NCBI RefSeq assembly: GCF_009877425.1
Contig: NZ_WXEY01000011.1
Location: 36,505 to 100,504, forward strand
Length of the DNA stretch: 64,000 bases
DNA from: Heliomicrobium undosum
Lineage (GTDB): Bacteria; Bacillota; Desulfitobacteriia; Heliobacteriales; Heliobacteriaceae
Direction of reading: 5' to 3'
This document shows, piece by piece, positions 11,462-22,365 of the stretch. Each line of letters begins with the position of its first letter. Position 1 is the first letter of the stretch. The position numbers and the translations under genes are program-made. A model generated the notes under the pieces. The model saw nothing but the letters and a program-made list of their open reading frames with translations. It did no database searches and was not told the origin of the DNA.

Positions 11462-11743
11462 ATGGGCCGTTCTCTGAAAAAAGGACCTTATGTTGAAACC
11501 AGCCTGATTAAAAAGGTTGAGGAACTGAATCAAAAGAACGAGAAACGGGTCATCAAGACCTGGTCCCGGCGCTCGACCATTTTTCCGCAATTTGTCGGTC
11601 ACACCTTCGCTGTCCATGACGGGCGCAAACACATCCCCGTCTACGTGACCGAAGACATGGTCGGCCACAAACTGGGCGAATTCGCCCCGACCCGGACCTT
11701 CAAAGGCCATGCCGGTTCGGAGAAATCCAGCCGTCTGCGCTAG
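11462..11743 (+). CDS. rpsS: 30S ribosomal protein S19
   Basis: S19, 93 residues, in the 30S head contacting the A site and B1a bridge. [29 protein letters not shown] and the C-terminal [13 protein letters not shown] are diagnostic. It lies between rplB and rplV with an agaagggagg ribosome binding site. Confidence 0.97.
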   Translation: MGRSLKKGPYVETSLIKKVEELNQKNEKRVIKTWSRRSTIFPQFVGHTFAVHDGRKHIPVYVTEDMVGHKLGEFAPTRTFKGHAGSEKSSRLR

Positions 11744-11769
11744 GCCAAGGGAGAAGAGGAGGAAGGCCA

Positions 11770-12192
11770 ATGGAAGCCAAAACCGCCCAAGCGGTGGCCA
11801 AGTACGTCCGCACCTCTCCCCGGAAGGTACGTCAAGTCATTGACCTCATTCGGGGCAAATCGGTAGCCGACGCCTTTGCCATTTTGAAATTCACCCCCGT
11901 GAAAAGCGCCGCTGACGTTGCGAAAGTCCTCAAATCGGCTGTCGCCAACGCCGAGCACAACTACGAGATGAACACGGCCGATCTCTATGTGAAGACCTGC
12001 TTTGTCGACCAGGGTCCCAGCATGAAACGGATCAGCCCCCGCGCCCAAGGCCGCGCCGATGTCATCAAGAAGCGCATGAGCCACATCACCGTCATTGTCG
12101 CCGAAAAGCCCGCCAAGCCCGCAGCCGCCAAGAAGGACCCCAAAGCCGCTGCTGCGAAGGCCGAGGCCAACGCCGGGACGAAGGAGGGATAA
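11770..12192 (+). CDS. rplV: 50S ribosomal protein L22 with C-terminal extension
   Basis: L22, 140 residues, spans the exit tunnel. Residues 1-112 are canonical ([18 protein letters not shown] near residue 13; [20 protein letters not shown] near 81). The last 28 residues are a low-complexity Ala/Lys/Pro tail (for example [18 protein letters not shown]) not found in the usual 110-residue protein. The neighbouring S3 also has a tail. Stop is 3 bp before rpsC. Confidence 0.96.
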   Translation: MEAKTAQAVAKYVRTSPRKVRQVIDLIRGKSVADAFAILKFTPVKSAADVAKVLKSAVANAEHNYEMNTADLYVKTCFVDQGPSMKRISPRAQGRADVIKKRMSHITVIVAEKPAKPAAAKKDPKAAAAKAEANAGTKEG

Positions 12193-12195
12193 GCC

Positions 12196-12951
12196 GTGGG
12201 TCAAAAGGTCAATCCGAAAGGATTGCGGATTGGCATCATCAAGGACTGGGATGCCCGGTGGTTCGCTGGCAAAAACTACGCCGAACTGCTGCATGAAGAC
12301 CTCAAAATCCGCAAATTTGTCAAATCGAAGCTCTATGCCGCCGGCATTCCCCGCATCGAGATCGAGCGGGCCGCCAACCGCGTCAAGGTGACCATCCACA
12401 CCGCCAAGCCGGGCATCGTTATCGGCCGCGGCGGCGCCGAGGTGGAAAACCTGCGCAAAGAGCTGGAAAAAATGACGGGTCGCGCCGTCAACATCAATAT
12501 CGCCGAAGTGAAAAAGCCTGAACTGGACGCCCAACTCGTCGCCGAGAACGTGGCTGCCCAGTTGGAAAAGCGGACCTCCTTCCGCCGGGCCATGAAACAG
12601 TCCGTCGGCCGCACCATGCGCCTTGGCGCCGAAGGCATCAAGATCATGGTCTCCGGTCGCCTCGGCGGCGCTGAGATCGCCCGGACCGAATGGTACAACG
12701 AAGGTAAGGTTCCCCTCCACACCCTCCGCGCCGATATCGACTACGGCTTCGCTGAAGCCCGCACCACCTATGGCATCATCGGCGTCAAGGTTTGGATCTA
12801 CAAAGGCGAAATCCTGCCGGGCGCCAAGAACCGCACCGGTGAAACCCGTGAGCCTGCCGAGCGCGCTGAGCGTCCTGAACGTTCCGACCGTCGCGATCGC
12901 CGCCCCCGTGGTGACCGCCGGCCGCCTGCCGCCGCGGAAGGAGGGAAATAA
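12196..12951 (+). CDS. rpsC: 30S ribosomal protein S3 with C-terminal extension
   Basis: S3, 251 residues, forms the mRNA entry pore of the 30S subunit. [13 protein letters not shown] (GTG start), the KH-domain loop [17 protein letters not shown] near residue 75 and [17 protein letters not shown] near 154 are diagnostic. The family is usually near 220 residues; here about 35 extra residues rich in Arg, Glu, Asp and Pro ([19 protein letters not shown]) close the protein. Confidence 0.96.
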   Translation: MGQKVNPKGLRIGIIKDWDARWFAGKNYAELLHEDLKIRKFVKSKLYAAGIPRIEIERAANRVKVTIHTAKPGIVIGRGGAEVENLRKELEKMTGRAVNINIAEVKKPELDAQLVAENVAAQLEKRTSFRRAMKQSVGRTMRLGAEGIKIMVSGRLGGAEIARTEWYNEGKVPLHTLRADIDYGFAEARTTYGIIGVKVWIYKGEILPGAKNRTGETREPAERAERPERSDRRDRRPRGDRRPPAAAEGGK

Positions 12952-12954
12952 CCC

Positions 12955-13389
12955 ATGTTGCTGCCGAAACGCGTCAAGTGGCGTCGGGTGCAACGGGGCC
13001 GTCTGAAAGGCAAGTCCAAAGGCGGCAACAGCGTCGCTTTTGGTGAATACGGCCTGCAAGCCCTTGAAGCCGCCTGGATCACCAGCCGCCAGATCGAAGC
13101 CGCTCGTATCGCCATGACCCGCTACATCAAACGGGGCGGTAAAGTCTGGATCAAGATTTTCCCCGACAAGCCTGTAACGGCCAAACCGGCTGAAACCCGG
13201 ATGGGTTCCGGTAAAGGCTCTCCCGAATACTGGGTTGCCGTTGTCAAACCGGGCCGGATCATGTTCGAACTGGCCGGCGTTCCTGAAGATATCGCCAAGG
13301 AAGCCATGCGCCTGGCCATGCACAAGCTGCCCATTAAGTGCAAGTTTGTAAAACGGGAAGAAGTGGGTGGTGAAGCGAATGAAAGCTAA
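12955..13389 (+). CDS. rplP: 50S ribosomal protein L16
   Basis: L16, 144 residues, near the A site and needed for tRNA accommodation. [19 protein letters not shown] and [17 protein letters not shown] are diagnostic. Its last 11 bases overlap the start of rpmC. Confidence 0.97.
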   Translation: MLLPKRVKWRRVQRGRLKGKSKGGNSVAFGEYGLQALEAAWITSRQIEAARIAMTRYIKRGGKVWIKIFPDKPVTAKPAETRMGSGKGSPEYWVAVVKPGRIMFELAGVPEDIAKEAMRLAMHKLPIKCKFVKREEVGGEANES

Positions 13390-13582
13390 AGAACTGCATG
13401 ACCTGAGCACGGAAGAACTGCAGAAACAGCTCACCAACTTCAAAGACGAGCTCTTCCGCCTCCGCTTTCAACTTGCTACCCAACAGTTGGAGAACCCCAT
13501 GCGGATCCGGGACGTGCGCAAAAACATCGCCCGGACGCAAACAGTCCTCCGTCAACGAGAACTGGAAGCCCAAAAGGCTTAG
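13379..13582 (+). CDS. rpmC: 50S ribosomal protein L29
   Basis: L29, 67 residues, a two-helix protein at the tunnel exit. [18 protein letters not shown] and [15 protein letters not shown] identify it. The ATG at 13379 is preferred to two upstream in-frame GTG codons because gggtgg is placed correctly for it; the gene therefore overlaps rplP by 11 bp. Confidence 0.95.
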   Translation: MKAKELHDLSTEELQKQLTNFKDELFRLRFQLATQQLENPMRIRDVRKNIARTQTVLRQRELEAQKA

Positions 13583-13608
13583 TGCAGCGGGTAAGGAGGT
13601 AAGAAGCA

Positions 13609-13872
13609 GTGTCCGAACGTGCCGAACGAAAGACTCGCATCGGTAAAGTCACGAGCAACAAGATGGAAAAGACCGTCGTTGTCGCCGTTGAAAGCCGCAT
13701 CCAGCACCCCCTGTACGGCCGTACCGTCAAGCAGACGAAGAAATTCAAGGCCCATGATGAAGAAAACGCCTGCCAAATCGGCGATGTCGTAGAAATCATG
13801 GAAACCCGTCCCCTCTCCAAGGAAAAGCGCTGGCGGGTTACCCGTATCGTCGAAAAGGCCGTCATCGTATAA
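13609..13872 (+). CDS. rpsQ: 30S ribosomal protein S17
   Basis: S17, 87 residues, an OB-fold protein binding the 5' domain of 16S rRNA. Recognised from [17 protein letters not shown] and [21 protein letters not shown] start behind aaggagg, in the normal rpmC-rpsQ-rplN order. Confidence 0.97.
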   Translation: MSERAERKTRIGKVTSNKMEKTVVVAVESRIQHPLYGRTVKQTKKFKAHDEENACQIGDVVEIMETRPLSKEKRWRVTRIVEKAVIV

Positions 13873-13896
13873 ACCACGGCATAGGAGGTTACCGTC

Positions 13897-14265
13897 GTGA
13901 TCCAGCAAGAAACTCGACTCCGGGTCGGTGACAACACCGGAGCCAAAGAGTTGTTGTGCATCCGTGTGTTGGGCGGCTCCTACCGGAGGTATGCCTCTGT
14001 TGGCGACATCATCGTCGCTTCCGTTAAAGAGGCAACGCCCGGCGGCGTGGTTAAAAAGGGAGACGTCGTCAAAGCCGTGGTTGTCCGGACCCGGAAACCG
14101 ATCAAACGGCCTGACGGCTCCTACATCCGCTTCAGCGAAAACGCCGCTGTCATCATCAATGATCAAAAAAACCCGAAGGGGACCCGTATCTTCGGGCCCG
14201 TGGCCCGCGAACTTCGCGACCGCGATTTCATGAAGATCATTTCGTTGGCCCCCGAAGTACTGTAG
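13897..14265 (+). CDS. rplN: 50S ribosomal protein L14
   Basis: L14, 122 residues, contacts 16S rRNA in the subunit interface and binds RsfS in other bacteria. [19 protein letters not shown] and [14 protein letters not shown] are diagnostic. GTG start behind ataggagg. Confidence 0.97.
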   Translation: MIQQETRLRVGDNTGAKELLCIRVLGGSYRRYASVGDIIVASVKEATPGGVVKKGDVVKAVVVRTRKPIKRPDGSYIRFSENAAVIINDQKNPKGTRIFGPVARELRDRDFMKIISLAPEVL

Positions 14266-14283
14266 GGTGGAGGTGAAAGCACC

Positions 14284-14619
14284 ATGGCCAACCCGAAAGT
14301 CCATGTAAGAAAAGGCGATCTGGTACAGGTCATCACCGGCAAGGATGCTGGCAAAAAAGGCAAAATCATTGAAGTGATTCCCGCCAAAAACCGGGTTGTC
14401 GTTGAGAAGGTCAACGTCGTCAAACGGCACTCGAAGCCCAGCAAAGCCAATCCCCAGGGTGGCATCATCGAGAAAGAGGCGCCGATCGACGCTTCCAACG
14501 TGATGATCTTCTGCCCCAAATGCGACCGGCCGGTGCGCAGCGGTCACAAGTTCCTGGAAAACGGCGACAAGGCTCGCATCTGCCGCAAATGCGGCGACGT
14601 GCTTGACAAAGACAAGTAA
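14284..14619 (+). CDS. rplX: 50S ribosomal protein L24
   Basis: L24, 111 residues, an assembly initiator with an N-terminal KOW motif ([19 protein letters not shown]). The C-terminal part carries two Cys pairs (FCPKCDRP near residue 78 and ICRKCGD near 100) that could form a zinc ribbon, a variant seen in several Firmicutes. Ribosome binding site gtggagg. Confidence 0.96.
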   Translation: MANPKVHVRKGDLVQVITGKDAGKKGKIIEVIPAKNRVVVEKVNVVKRHSKPSKANPQGGIIEKEAPIDASNVMIFCPKCDRPVRSGHKFLENGDKARICRKCGDVLDKDK

Positions 14620-14646
14620 AGCCTCGTCCGAGAGGAGGTCAGCAGA

Positions 14647-15189
14647 TTGGCCCGTCTGAAAGAGAAGATTCAAACCGATGTCAACGCTGCTATGATGCAG
14701 CGGTTCGGATATAAGAACGTCATGCAGATCCCTCGCCTGGAAAAAGTCGTCGTCAACATGGGCCTCGGGGAAGCGATTCAAAACCCCAAAGGTCTTGACG
14801 CGGCTGTAGGCGACCTGACCCGCATCACCGGTCAGAAACCGGTCATCACGACGGCGAAGAAATCCATCGCCGGCTTCAAACTGCGGGAAGGCATGAAGAT
14901 CGGCTGCAAGGTGACCTTGCGTGGCGACAAGATGTACGACTTCGTCGACAAGCTCGTCACCGTGTCTCTGCCCCGCGTCCGCGATTTCCGCGGCATCAGC
15001 CCCAAGTCCTTCGACGGTCGCGGCAACTACACCCTCGGCCTGAAGGAACAACTGATTTTCCCCGAAATTGAGTACGATAAAATCGACCGTATGCGCGGTA
15101 TGGACGTCACATTTGTGACGACGGCCAAGACCGACGAAGAAGCCCGTGAACTCCTTCGGCTGATCGGAATGCCGTTCCGCGCCGAATAA
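14647..15189 (+). CDS. rplE: 50S ribosomal protein L5
   Basis: L5, 180 residues, binds 5S rRNA in the central protuberance. [33 protein letters not shown] and [20 protein letters not shown] are diagnostic. It uses a TTG start with a strong gagaggagg ribosome binding site. Confidence 0.96.
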   Translation: MARLKEKIQTDVNAAMMQRFGYKNVMQIPRLEKVVVNMGLGEAIQNPKGLDAAVGDLTRITGQKPVITTAKKSIAGFKLREGMKIGCKVTLRGDKMYDFVDKLVTVSLPRVRDFRGISPKSFDGRGNYTLGLKEQLIFPEIEYDKIDRMRGMDVTFVTTAKTDEEARELLRLIGMPFRAE

Positions 15190-15210
15190 GGCATTACAGG
15201 AGGGAATCTC

Positions 15211-15396
15211 GTGGCAAAAACATCCATGATCGTGAAACAAAGCCGTTCCCCCAAATTTCGCGTCCGCGCCCACAACCGCTGCAAGATCTGCGGACGCCCC
15301 CACGCTTATATGCGTAAATTTGGGATGTGCCGGATTTGCTTCCGCAACCTGGCCTACAAAGGGGAAATCCCCGGCGTGACCAAGGCCAGTTGGTAA
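15211..15396 (+). CDS. rpsZ: 30S ribosomal protein S14, zinc-binding type
   Basis: S14 of the short 61-residue, C+ type. The zinc ligands are visible as CKICGRPH and CRICFRN (C-x2-C...C-x2-C) from residue 24. GTG start behind acaggaggg. Zinc-independent S14 paralogues are not seen in this window. Confidence 0.96.
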   Translation: MAKTSMIVKQSRSPKFRVRAHNRCKICGRPHAYMRKFGMCRICFRNLAYKGEIPGVTKASW

Positions 15397-15423
15397 AGAT
15401 ACACGGAAGGGGGTACCAGCCCA

Positions 15424-15822
15424 ATGGTCATGACCGATCCAATCGCGGATTTCCTGACACGGATCCGCAATGCCAATATGGTTTACCATGACAAAGTGGA
15501 AGTTCCGGCTTCCAAAGTCAAGCGGGCCATCGCAGAAATCTTCAAGAACGAAGGTTACGTCAAAGACGTGGAATACGTCGAAGACAACAAGCAAGGCTTG
15601 CTCCGCATCTACCTGAAGTTCGGCCCCAACCGTGAGAAAGTCATCACCGGCGTCAAGCGGATCTCCAAGCCGGGCCTGCGCGTCTACGCCCGCAAAGAAG
15701 AGATCCCCAAGGTCCTCGGCGGACTGGGTGTCGCCGTTCTCTCGACCTCGCAAGGCATCATGAGCGACAAAGCCGCTCGCAAAGCCGGCCTGGGCGGAGA
15801 AGTTCTCTGCTACATCTGGTAA
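15424..15822 (+). CDS. rpsH: 30S ribosomal protein S8
   Basis: S8, 132 residues, a central-domain 16S rRNA binder and the autoregulator of the spc operon in Escherichia coli. [18 protein letters not shown] and [19 protein letters not shown] are diagnostic. A second ATG six bases downstream is possible as start. Confidence 0.96.
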   Translation: MVMTDPIADFLTRIRNANMVYHDKVEVPASKVKRAIAEIFKNEGYVKDVEYVEDNKQGLLRIYLKFGPNREKVITGVKRISKPGLRVYARKEEIPKVLGGLGVAVLSTSQGIMSDKAARKAGLGGEVLCYIW

Positions 15823-15867
15823 CAGACCCACCATCGAACCGAATCGCACACAGCAGGAGGTGTGACC

Positions 15868-16419
15868 ATGTCACGGATCGGCAAGAAACCCGTGGCGATC
15901 CCGGCCGGCGTCAACGTGACGATTGAAGGCAACGTCGTTACGGTGAAAGGACCGAAGGGCCAACTCAGCCGGGAGCTCCATAAAGACATCATCGTCACGG
16001 TGGAAGGCAACACCGTCCAGGTTACGCGCCCCAGCGACGATAAATTCCATCGCTCCCTTCATGGCCTGAGCCGCACCCTCGTCGCCAATATGGTCGACGG
16101 CGTGTCTACCGGCTTCAGCAAAAACCTGGAACTGGTCGGCGTCGGCTACCGGGCGGCCAAGCAGGGCAAGAAGCTCGTCCTCACGGTCGGCTACAGCCAC
16201 CCGGTCGAGATCGACCCCGGTGAAGGCCTTGAAGTGGAAGTCCCTGTTCCGACGAAGGTCATCGTCAAAGGGATCGACAAGGAAAAAGTGGGCGCGCTGG
16301 CGGCCAACATCCGCGCCGTACGAGAGCCCGAACCCTATAAGGGCAAGGGCATCAAGTATGATACCGAAGTGATCCGCCGCAAAGTCGGTAAGACCGGCGG
16401 TAAAAAAGGCAAGAAATAA
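15868..16419 (+). CDS. rplF: 50S ribosomal protein L6
   Basis: L6, 183 residues, near the GTPase-associated centre. [15 protein letters not shown] and [11 protein letters not shown] near the C-terminus identify it. The ATG at 15868 is favoured over the GTG six bases upstream by the gcaggagg ribosome binding site spacing and by the family N-terminus. Confidence 0.96.
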   Translation: MSRIGKKPVAIPAGVNVTIEGNVVTVKGPKGQLSRELHKDIIVTVEGNTVQVTRPSDDKFHRSLHGLSRTLVANMVDGVSTGFSKNLELVGVGYRAAKQGKKLVLTVGYSHPVEIDPGEGLEVEVPVPTKVIVKGIDKEKVGALAANIRAVREPEPYKGKGIKYDTEVIRRKVGKTGGKKGKK

Positions 16420-16452
16420 GCCCTAACCCGAGGTCGAAGGGAGTGAGCCCGA

Positions 16453-16821
16453 GTGATCAAAAAGCTTGACCGCGATGCCGCACGTCAGAAGAAACACATG
16501 CGGATTCGCAAACGGGTGCAGGGCACTGAAGAACGTCCCCGCCTGTGTGTCTTCCGCAGTCTGAATCATATCTACGCCCAAGTGGTCAATGATGTCACCG
16601 GCCGGACCCTGGTGGCCGCCTCCAGCCTCGACGGCGACTTCAAGGCAGCCAACGTATCCGGCGGGAACATCGAAGGGGCCAAAAAGGTCGGCGAACTCGT
16701 CGCCAAGAAAGCCCTGGAAAAAGGCATCGACAAAGTGGTCTTTGACCGCGGCGGTTATATCTACCACGGCCGGATCGCAGCTCTGGCCGAAGCAGCCCGG
16801 GAAGCGGGGCTTCAATTCTAA
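16453..16821 (+). CDS. rplR: 50S ribosomal protein L18
   Basis: L18, 122 residues, binds 5S rRNA together with L5. RRVRGT-like sequence ([20 protein letters not shown]) and the C-terminal [19 protein letters not shown] are diagnostic. GTG start preceded by aagggag. Confidence 0.96.
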   Translation: MIKKLDRDAARQKKHMRIRKRVQGTEERPRLCVFRSLNHIYAQVVNDVTGRTLVAASSLDGDFKAANVSGGNIEGAKKVGELVAKKALEKGIDKVVFDRGGYIYHGRIAALAEAAREAGLQF

Positions 16822-16847
16822 GCGTCCCGCATAAAGGAGGGAAAAGA

Positions 16848-17348
16848 ATGGCAAGAATAGACGCGAGTGGTCTGGAACTTCAGGAAAAAGTCGTCTACAT
16901 CAACCGCGTGGCGAAAGTCGTCAAGGGCGGTCGCCGTTTCTCCTTCAGCGCCCTGGTTGTTGTCGGCGACGGCAAAGGCCACGTAGGCTTCGGCCTCGGC
17001 AAGGCCGGCGAAGTGCCTGAAGCGATCCGCAAAGGCGTTGAAGACGCGAAAAAGAACCTGATCGTCGTCCCCATGGTCGGTACGACCATCCCCCATCCCA
17101 CCCTCGGCGTATTCGGCGCCGGCCGGGTGTTGCTCAAGCCGGCTTCCAAAGGTACCGGCGTCATCGCCGGCGGCCCTGTCCGCGCCGTCCTTGAACTGGC
17201 TGGGATTCACGATATCCTCACCAAATCCCTGGGTTCCAACAACGCCAACAACATGGTGCGCGCCACCATGGAAGGCCTGCGCAGCCTGAAGCGCGCCGAA
17301 GAGGTCGCCAAACTGCGCGGCAAGACGGTCGAAGAGATTACTGGTTAG
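16848..17348 (+). CDS. rpsE: 30S ribosomal protein S5
   Basis: S5, 166 residues, at the decoding fidelity (ram) interface. Recognised from [20 protein letters not shown], the loop [19 protein letters not shown] and [17 protein letters not shown]. Ribosome binding site aaaggaggg; 11 bp before rpmD. Confidence 0.97.
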   Translation: MARIDASGLELQEKVVYINRVAKVVKGGRRFSFSALVVVGDGKGHVGFGLGKAGEVPEAIRKGVEDAKKNLIVVPMVGTTIPHPTLGVFGAGRVLLKPASKGTGVIAGGPVRAVLELAGIHDILTKSLGSNNANNMVRATMEGLRSLKRAEEVAKLRGKTVEEITG

Positions 17349-17359
17349 GAGGGTCAACC

Positions 17360-17548
17360 GTGGCCAACAAACTTAAGATCACCTGGGTGAAAAGCGCCAT
17401 CGGTTACTCCAAGAACCAGAAACTCACCGTGGCCACCCTGGGTCTCAAAAAGCTCCATCAATCGGTCCTCCATGACGATACCCCCGCCATCCGCGGCATG
17501 ATTCGCACGGTCAACCACCTGGTGACCGTGGAAGAAGTGGAAGCCTAA
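17360..17548 (+). CDS. rpmD: 50S ribosomal protein L30
   Basis: L30, 62 residues. The segments [19 protein letters not shown] and [20 protein letters not shown] are typical. GTG start close behind rpsE, in the usual rpsE-rpmD-rplO order. Confidence 0.96.
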   Translation: MANKLKITWVKSAIGYSKNQKLTVATLGLKKLHQSVLHDDTPAIRGMIRTVNHLVTVEEVEA

Positions 17549-17566
17549 CGCAAGGAGGTGTACCCT

Positions 17567-18010
17567 TTGCAACTCCATGAACTGAAACCGGCACCGGGGT
17601 CGCGGCAAAAACCGACCCGGAAAGGGCAAGGCACCGGTTCCGGCTTGGGCAAAACGGCCGGCCGGGGTCACAAAGGTCAAAAAGCCCGTTCCGGCGGCGG
17701 CGTCCGCCCCGGCTTCGAAGGCGGCCAACAACCGCTGCAGCGCCGGCTCCCCAAGCGCGGCTTCACCAATGCCCGCTTTAAAAAGGAATTCGCCATCATC
17801 AACGTGGGCGACCTCGATGTCTTCGAGGCCGGCACCGTGGTGACGCCGGAACTGCTTCTGGAACGGAAAATGATCAAGAAGCTGAAGGACGGCGTCAAAC
17901 TGCTGGCCGACGGCAACATCGAAAAAGCCTTGACGGTAAAACTCCATGGGGTGAGTGAGGCTGCGGCGGAGAAGATCAAAGCTGCCGGCGGCCAAGTAGA
18001 GGTGATGTAA
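17567..18010 (+). CDS. rplO: 50S ribosomal protein L15
   Basis: L15, 147 residues, a late assembly protein with a long basic N-terminal arm. [11 protein letters not shown] and the Gly/Arg-rich [19 protein letters not shown] are diagnostic. The TTG at 17567 fits the family start ([12 protein letters not shown]) and the gcaaggaggtg ribosome binding site; an upstream GTG at 17558 overlaps that site and is less likely. Stop is 3 bp before secY. Confidence 0.94.
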   Translation: MQLHELKPAPGSRQKPTRKGQGTGSGLGKTAGRGHKGQKARSGGGVRPGFEGGQQPLQRRLPKRGFTNARFKKEFAIINVGDLDVFEAGTVVTPELLLERKMIKKLKDGVKLLADGNIEKALTVKLHGVSEAAAEKIKAAGGQVEVM

Positions 18011-18013
18011 GAC

Positions 18014-19282
18014 ATGTCCACTCTGGTGGGCACTCTGCAAAATGCCTGGAAACTGCCCGATCTGCGGAGCAAGATCGTCTTCACCCTGATGATGTTCCTT
18101 GTCTTCCGCATCGGCGCCCACATCCCCGTGCCAGGCATCAACCGTGAAGTGATCGAACAACTGTTGAACTCGGGGGCCCTCTTCGGCTTTTTTGACGTGA
18201 TCTCGGGCGGCTCCTTCCGAAACTTCTCCGTCTTTGCCATGAGCATCACCCCTTACATCAACGCGTCGATCATCATGCAGCTCCTCACCGTCGTCATCCC
18301 CTCACTGGAACAACTGGCCAAGGAGGGGGAAGAGGGTCGGAGAAAAATCACCGAATACACCCGCTACTTCACCATCATCCTGGCCTTCATTCAGGCCATC
18401 GGTCTCTCCTATGGTCTGAAAGGCGCTGTTGCCAACCCGAGCTTCGCCCAGTACCTGCTCGTCGCCACCACCCTGACGGCCGGCACGGTTTTCCTCATGT
18501 GGATCGGCGAACGGATCACCGAGAAAGGCATCGGCAACGGGATCTCGCTGATCATCTTCGCCGGTATCGTCTCCCGTCTCCCCGCCGGTATCGCGGCACT
18601 CTATGAGTATGTCCGCGTCGGCACCACCAACGTGCTGAACGTTCTGCTCTTCGTGATCATCGCCGGCGTCACCATCGCCGGGATCATCTACATCAGCGAA
18701 GGGCAGCGCCGGATTCCTGTCAACTACGCCAAACGGGTTGTCGGACGTCGCGTCTACGGCGGGCACAGCACCCACATCCCCTTGAAGGTCAACCAGGCTG
18801 GTGTCATCCCCGTCATCTTCGCCTCCTCCATCCTGGCTCTGCCGACGACCATCGCCGCCTTCTTCCCAGAATCCCCGGTGGGACAGTGGTTTCAGCAGTA
18901 TTTCAACTTCGGTTCCTTCCTGCATAGCGCCTTCTATGCGCTGCTGATCCTCTTCTTCACCTACTTCTACACCGCCATCACCTTCAACCCGGTCGATGTG
19001 GCTGACAATATGAAGAAGCATGGCGGTTTCATCCCCGGGCTGCGTCCCGGCAAACCGACAGCCGACTACATCACCAGGGTGATGTCGCGCATCACGCTGG
19101 TTGGCGCGCTGTTCCTGGCGGTCATCTCCCTGCTGCCGACCTTCGTCATCATGTTGACCGGCATCACCAACATCTACTTCGGCGGCACGGCGCTGTTGAT
19201 CTGCGTCGGCGTTGCCCTAGACACGATGAAACAGCTGGAATCAAACATGTTGATGCGGCATTACCAAGGATTCATGAAATAG
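18014..19282 (+). CDS. secY: Preprotein translocase subunit SecY
   Basis: SecY, 422 residues, the membrane channel of the Sec export pathway. About ten hydrophobic segments are visible; the plug and first helix region LVFRIGAHIPVPG near residue 34 and the conserved cytoplasmic loop GQRRIPVNYAKR near residue 233 identify it. It is in the conserved rplO-secY-adk position. No truncation. Confidence 0.97.
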   Translation: MSTLVGTLQNAWKLPDLRSKIVFTLMMFLVFRIGAHIPVPGINREVIEQLLNSGALFGFFDVISGGSFRNFSVFAMSITPYINASIIMQLLTVVIPSLEQLAKEGEEGRRKITEYTRYFTIILAFIQAIGLSYGLKGAVANPSFAQYLLVATTLTAGTVFLMWIGERITEKGIGNGISLIIFAGIVSRLPAGIAALYEYVRVGTTNVLNVLLFVIIAGVTIAGIIYISEGQRRIPVNYAKRVVGRRVYGGHSTHIPLKVNQAGVIPVIFASSILALPTTIAAFFPESPVGQWFQQYFNFGSFLHSAFYALLILFFTYFYTAITFNPVDVADNMKKHGGFIPGLRPGKPTADYITRVMSRITLVGALFLAVISLLPTFVIMLTGITNIYFGGTALLICVGVALDTMKQLESNMLMRHYQGFMK

Positions 19283-19304
19283 AAGTATATAGAGTGTGGG
19301 CATG

Positions 19305-20061
<757 letters not shown>

Positions 20062-20062
<1 letters not shown>

Positions 20063-20817
20063 TGATCGTCTTGAAAGCCGCCCGGGAACTCGATTACATG
20101 CGGGACGCCGGGCGGATTGTGGCCGAGACCTTGCGAGAGATGGAAAAAGCGGTGGAGCCGGGGGTGACCACGGCAGACCTGGACCGGAAGGCGGAGGATT
20201 ACATCCGCGCCAAGGGCGCCAAGCCCGCCTTCAAAGGCTACCAGGGCTTCCCCGCCACCATCTGCGCCTCCATCAACGAACAAGTCGTTCATGGCATTCC
20301 AGGTTTACGGCACTTGCAAACGGGGGATATTATCAGTATTGACGTTGGCGCCTCTGTCAATGATTACCATGGCGACGCAGCGATCACGCTGCCCGTCGGG
20401 GAGATTGACGAGGAGCTGCAACGCCTGCTGGACGTGACGCGCCGTTCCCTGGAGATCGGCATCGAACAGGCGAAAGTAGGCAACCGTCTCTTTGATATAT
20501 CTCATGCCATTCAGAACTATGTTGAAGGAAACGGGTTTTCCGTTGTCCGCCAATTTGTGGGCCACGGCATCGGTAAAAAGATGCATGAAGAGCCGCAGGT
20601 GCCCAACTTTGGGCCGGCTGGACGGGGACCGCGGCTTCAAGCGGGCATGACGCTGGCCATCGAACCGATGGTCAACGCAGGAACCTGGGAAGTCGAAACC
20701 AAGGAAGACCAGTGGACGGTGGTCACGAAAGACCGCAAACCGTCCGCCCATTTTGAGCATACCATCGCCCTTACTGATGATGGACCGGAAATACTCACAC
20801 GCCTCCATGGTAAGTGA
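20062..20817 (+). CDS. map: Methionine aminopeptidase, type I
   Basis: MetAP, 251 residues, removes the initiator methionine from nascent proteins. Metal ligands are visible in sequence order: D in [20 protein letters not shown] (two Asp, near residues 94 and 105), H in [12 protein letters not shown] near 168, E in AIEPMV near 202 and the C-terminal HFEHTIAL. The ATG overlaps the adk stop, so the two are coupled. Confidence 0.96.
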
Positions 20818-20819
20818 CT

Positions 20820-21110
20820 ATGACGGTACGGTGCGTCAAGCCAGGCGAGCTGGTGCGTTCTCAAGCCGGAAGGGATGGGGATAAGCATTTCATCGTGCTC
20901 AACATCCTTGATCCCGATTACCTTCTAATTGCGGACGGACACTATCGCAAAGTGGAAAATCCCAAGAAGAAGAAGATCAAACACCTCCGGTGCACCGGCT
21001 TGGTGGCAACGGAAATCGGCGAAATGCTTCAACAGGGCAAAACTCCTGCCAACGCCCAGGTCTCCGGTGCGCTCCGCCGACTGCTGGAGACCTTGGAGAC
21101 CGGTTCGTAA
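20820..21110 (+). CDS. KOW-domain RNA-binding protein (L14e-like)
   Basis: A 96-residue protein with an N-terminal KOW-type segment ([20 protein letters not shown]) like the archaeal/eukaryal L14e family, followed by a basic stretch ([14 protein letters not shown]). Short proteins of this type sit between map and infA in many Clostridia and are annotated as KOW domain RNA-binding proteins; a ribosome-related role is presumed, not shown. ATG at 20820 lies 3 bp after the map stop; a GTG six bases earlier is possible. Ribosome binding site is weak, suggesting coupling to map. Confidence 0.85.
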   Translation: MTVRCVKPGELVRSQAGRDGDKHFIVLNILDPDYLLIADGHYRKVENPKKKKIKHLRCTGLVATEIGEMLQQGKTPANAQVSGALRRLLETLETGS

Positions 21111-21133
21111 AATCAAGGAGGCTGGAATTCCTT

Positions 21134-21352
21134 ATGTCCAAAACGGACGTGATTGAAGTCGAGGGTCGCGTAGTCGAGCCCTTGCCGAACGCAATGTTCA
21201 CCGTGGAGTTGGAGAACGGCCACAAGGTCCTCGCCCATGTGTCGGGAAAAATTCGGATGAACTTCATCCGGATCCTGCCCGGCGACCGGGTGACGGTCGA
21301 ATTGTCGCCCTATGATCTCACCCGCGGACGGATCACCTACCGGTTCAAGTAA
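21134..21352 (+). CDS. infA: Translation initiation factor IF-1
   Basis: IF-1, 72 residues, an OB-fold factor that occupies the A site during initiation. [19 protein letters not shown] and the C-terminal [14 protein letters not shown] are diagnostic. The longer open frame upstream is not used: aaggaggctgg is the ribosome binding site for the ATG at 21134. Confidence 0.97.
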   Translation: MSKTDVIEVEGRVVEPLPNAMFTVELENGHKVLAHVSGKIRMNFIRILPGDRVTVELSPYDLTRGRITYRFK

Positions 21353-21412
21353 GGTCGTAGTATACTTGAACGGTCATCATACAAGCCGTCGATCCCCCGA
21401 GGAGGAACGAAG

Positions 21413-21526
21413 ATGAAAGTGCGGCCTTCAGTGAAGACGATCTGTGACAAATGCAAGATCATCAAGCGCAAAGGCAAAGTCATGGTCATTTGCGAGAACC
21501 CGAAACACAAGCAAAAACAAGGTTAA
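21413..21526 (+). CDS. rpmJ: 50S ribosomal protein L36
   Basis: L36, 37 residues, encoded between infA and rpsM as usual. [20 protein letters not shown] with C-x2-C and a later C...H pair shows the zinc-binding (C+) form. Strong gaggagg ribosome binding site. Confidence 0.97.
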   Translation: MKVRPSVKTICDKCKIIKRKGKVMVICENPKHKQKQG

Positions 21527-21550
21527 TAATCGGGAGGTGCACACACCACT

Positions 21551-21922
21551 ATGGCACGTATTGCCGGCATCGACCTGCCCAGGGACAAGCGGATTGCAAT
21601 CGCGCTGACCTACATTTTTGGGATCGGTCGTCCCACCGCCGACAAGATCCTGGCTGAAACCGGCATCAACCCCGACACGCGGACCCGCGATCTGACCGAT
21701 GAAGAAGTGGCCCGCCTGCGGGAATACATCGATAAGAACGTGGAAGTCGAAGGGGATCTCCGCCGGGAAGTTTCCCTGAACATCAAGCGCCTCATGGAGA
21801 TCGGCTGCTACCGCGGCCTTCGCCATCGCCGCGGGCTCCCCGTCCGTGGTCAGCGCACCAAGACGAACGCCCGCACGCGCAAAGGTCCCGCCCGGACCGT
21901 TGCCGGCAAGAAGAAGAAGTAA
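21551..21922 (+). CDS. rpsM: 30S ribosomal protein S13
   Basis: S13, 123 residues, in the 30S head contacting P-site tRNA and L5. [15 protein letters not shown] and [20 protein letters not shown] are diagnostic. Ends in a Lys-rich tail; 18 bp before rpsK. Confidence 0.97.
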   Translation: MARIAGIDLPRDKRIAIALTYIFGIGRPTADKILAETGINPDTRTRDLTDEEVARLREYIDKNVEVEGDLRREVSLNIKRLMEIGCYRGLRHRRGLPVRGQRTKTNARTRKGPARTVAGKKKK

Positions 21923-21940
21923 AGGGGGTCATCACCGGAT

Positions 21941-22336
21941 ATGGCAGCAGCACGTCGCGTAACCCGCACCAAGCGGAAAGAACGCAAGCATGTGGACCGT
22001 GGTGTGGCCCACATCAAGTCCACCTTCAACAACACCATCGTCACCATCACCGACCCCAACGGCAACACCCTCTCCTGGGCTTCTGCCGGCGTCCTGGGCT
22101 TCAAGGGTTCGAGAAAGTCGACGCCCTTCGCCGCCCAGATGGCCGCCGAATCGGCTGCCAAGGAAGCCATGGAGCATGGCCTGCGGGAAGTCGAATGCCT
22201 GGTCAAAGGCCCTGGTTCCGGCCGGGAAGCGGCCATCCGCTCCCTGCAAGCCGCTGGCCTGGAAGTCAACATGATCAAAGACGTTACCCCCATCCCCCAC
22301 AACGGATGCCGGCCGCCGAAGCGTCGCCGCGTCTAA
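21941..22336 (+). CDS. rpsK: 30S ribosomal protein S11
   Basis: S11, 131 residues, on the 30S platform. [19 protein letters not shown] and the C-terminal [17 protein letters not shown] are diagnostic. Ribosome binding site aaaggggg. Confidence 0.97.
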   Translation: MAAARRVTRTKRKERKHVDRGVAHIKSTFNNTIVTITDPNGNTLSWASAGVLGFKGSRKSTPFAAQMAAESAAKEAMEHGLREVECLVKGPGSGREAAIRSLQAAGLEVNMIKDVTPIPHNGCRPPKRRRV

Positions 22337-22365
22337 TCTGAACACCTAGGAGGTGCATCCGCAGA

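Noticed and set aside
11740..15849. Very long minus-strand frames (567 and 756 residues) opposite the S10/spc genes
   Set aside because: They are antisense shadows produced by strong codon bias in ribosomal protein genes; both strands cannot be coding and the plus-strand genes are certain.
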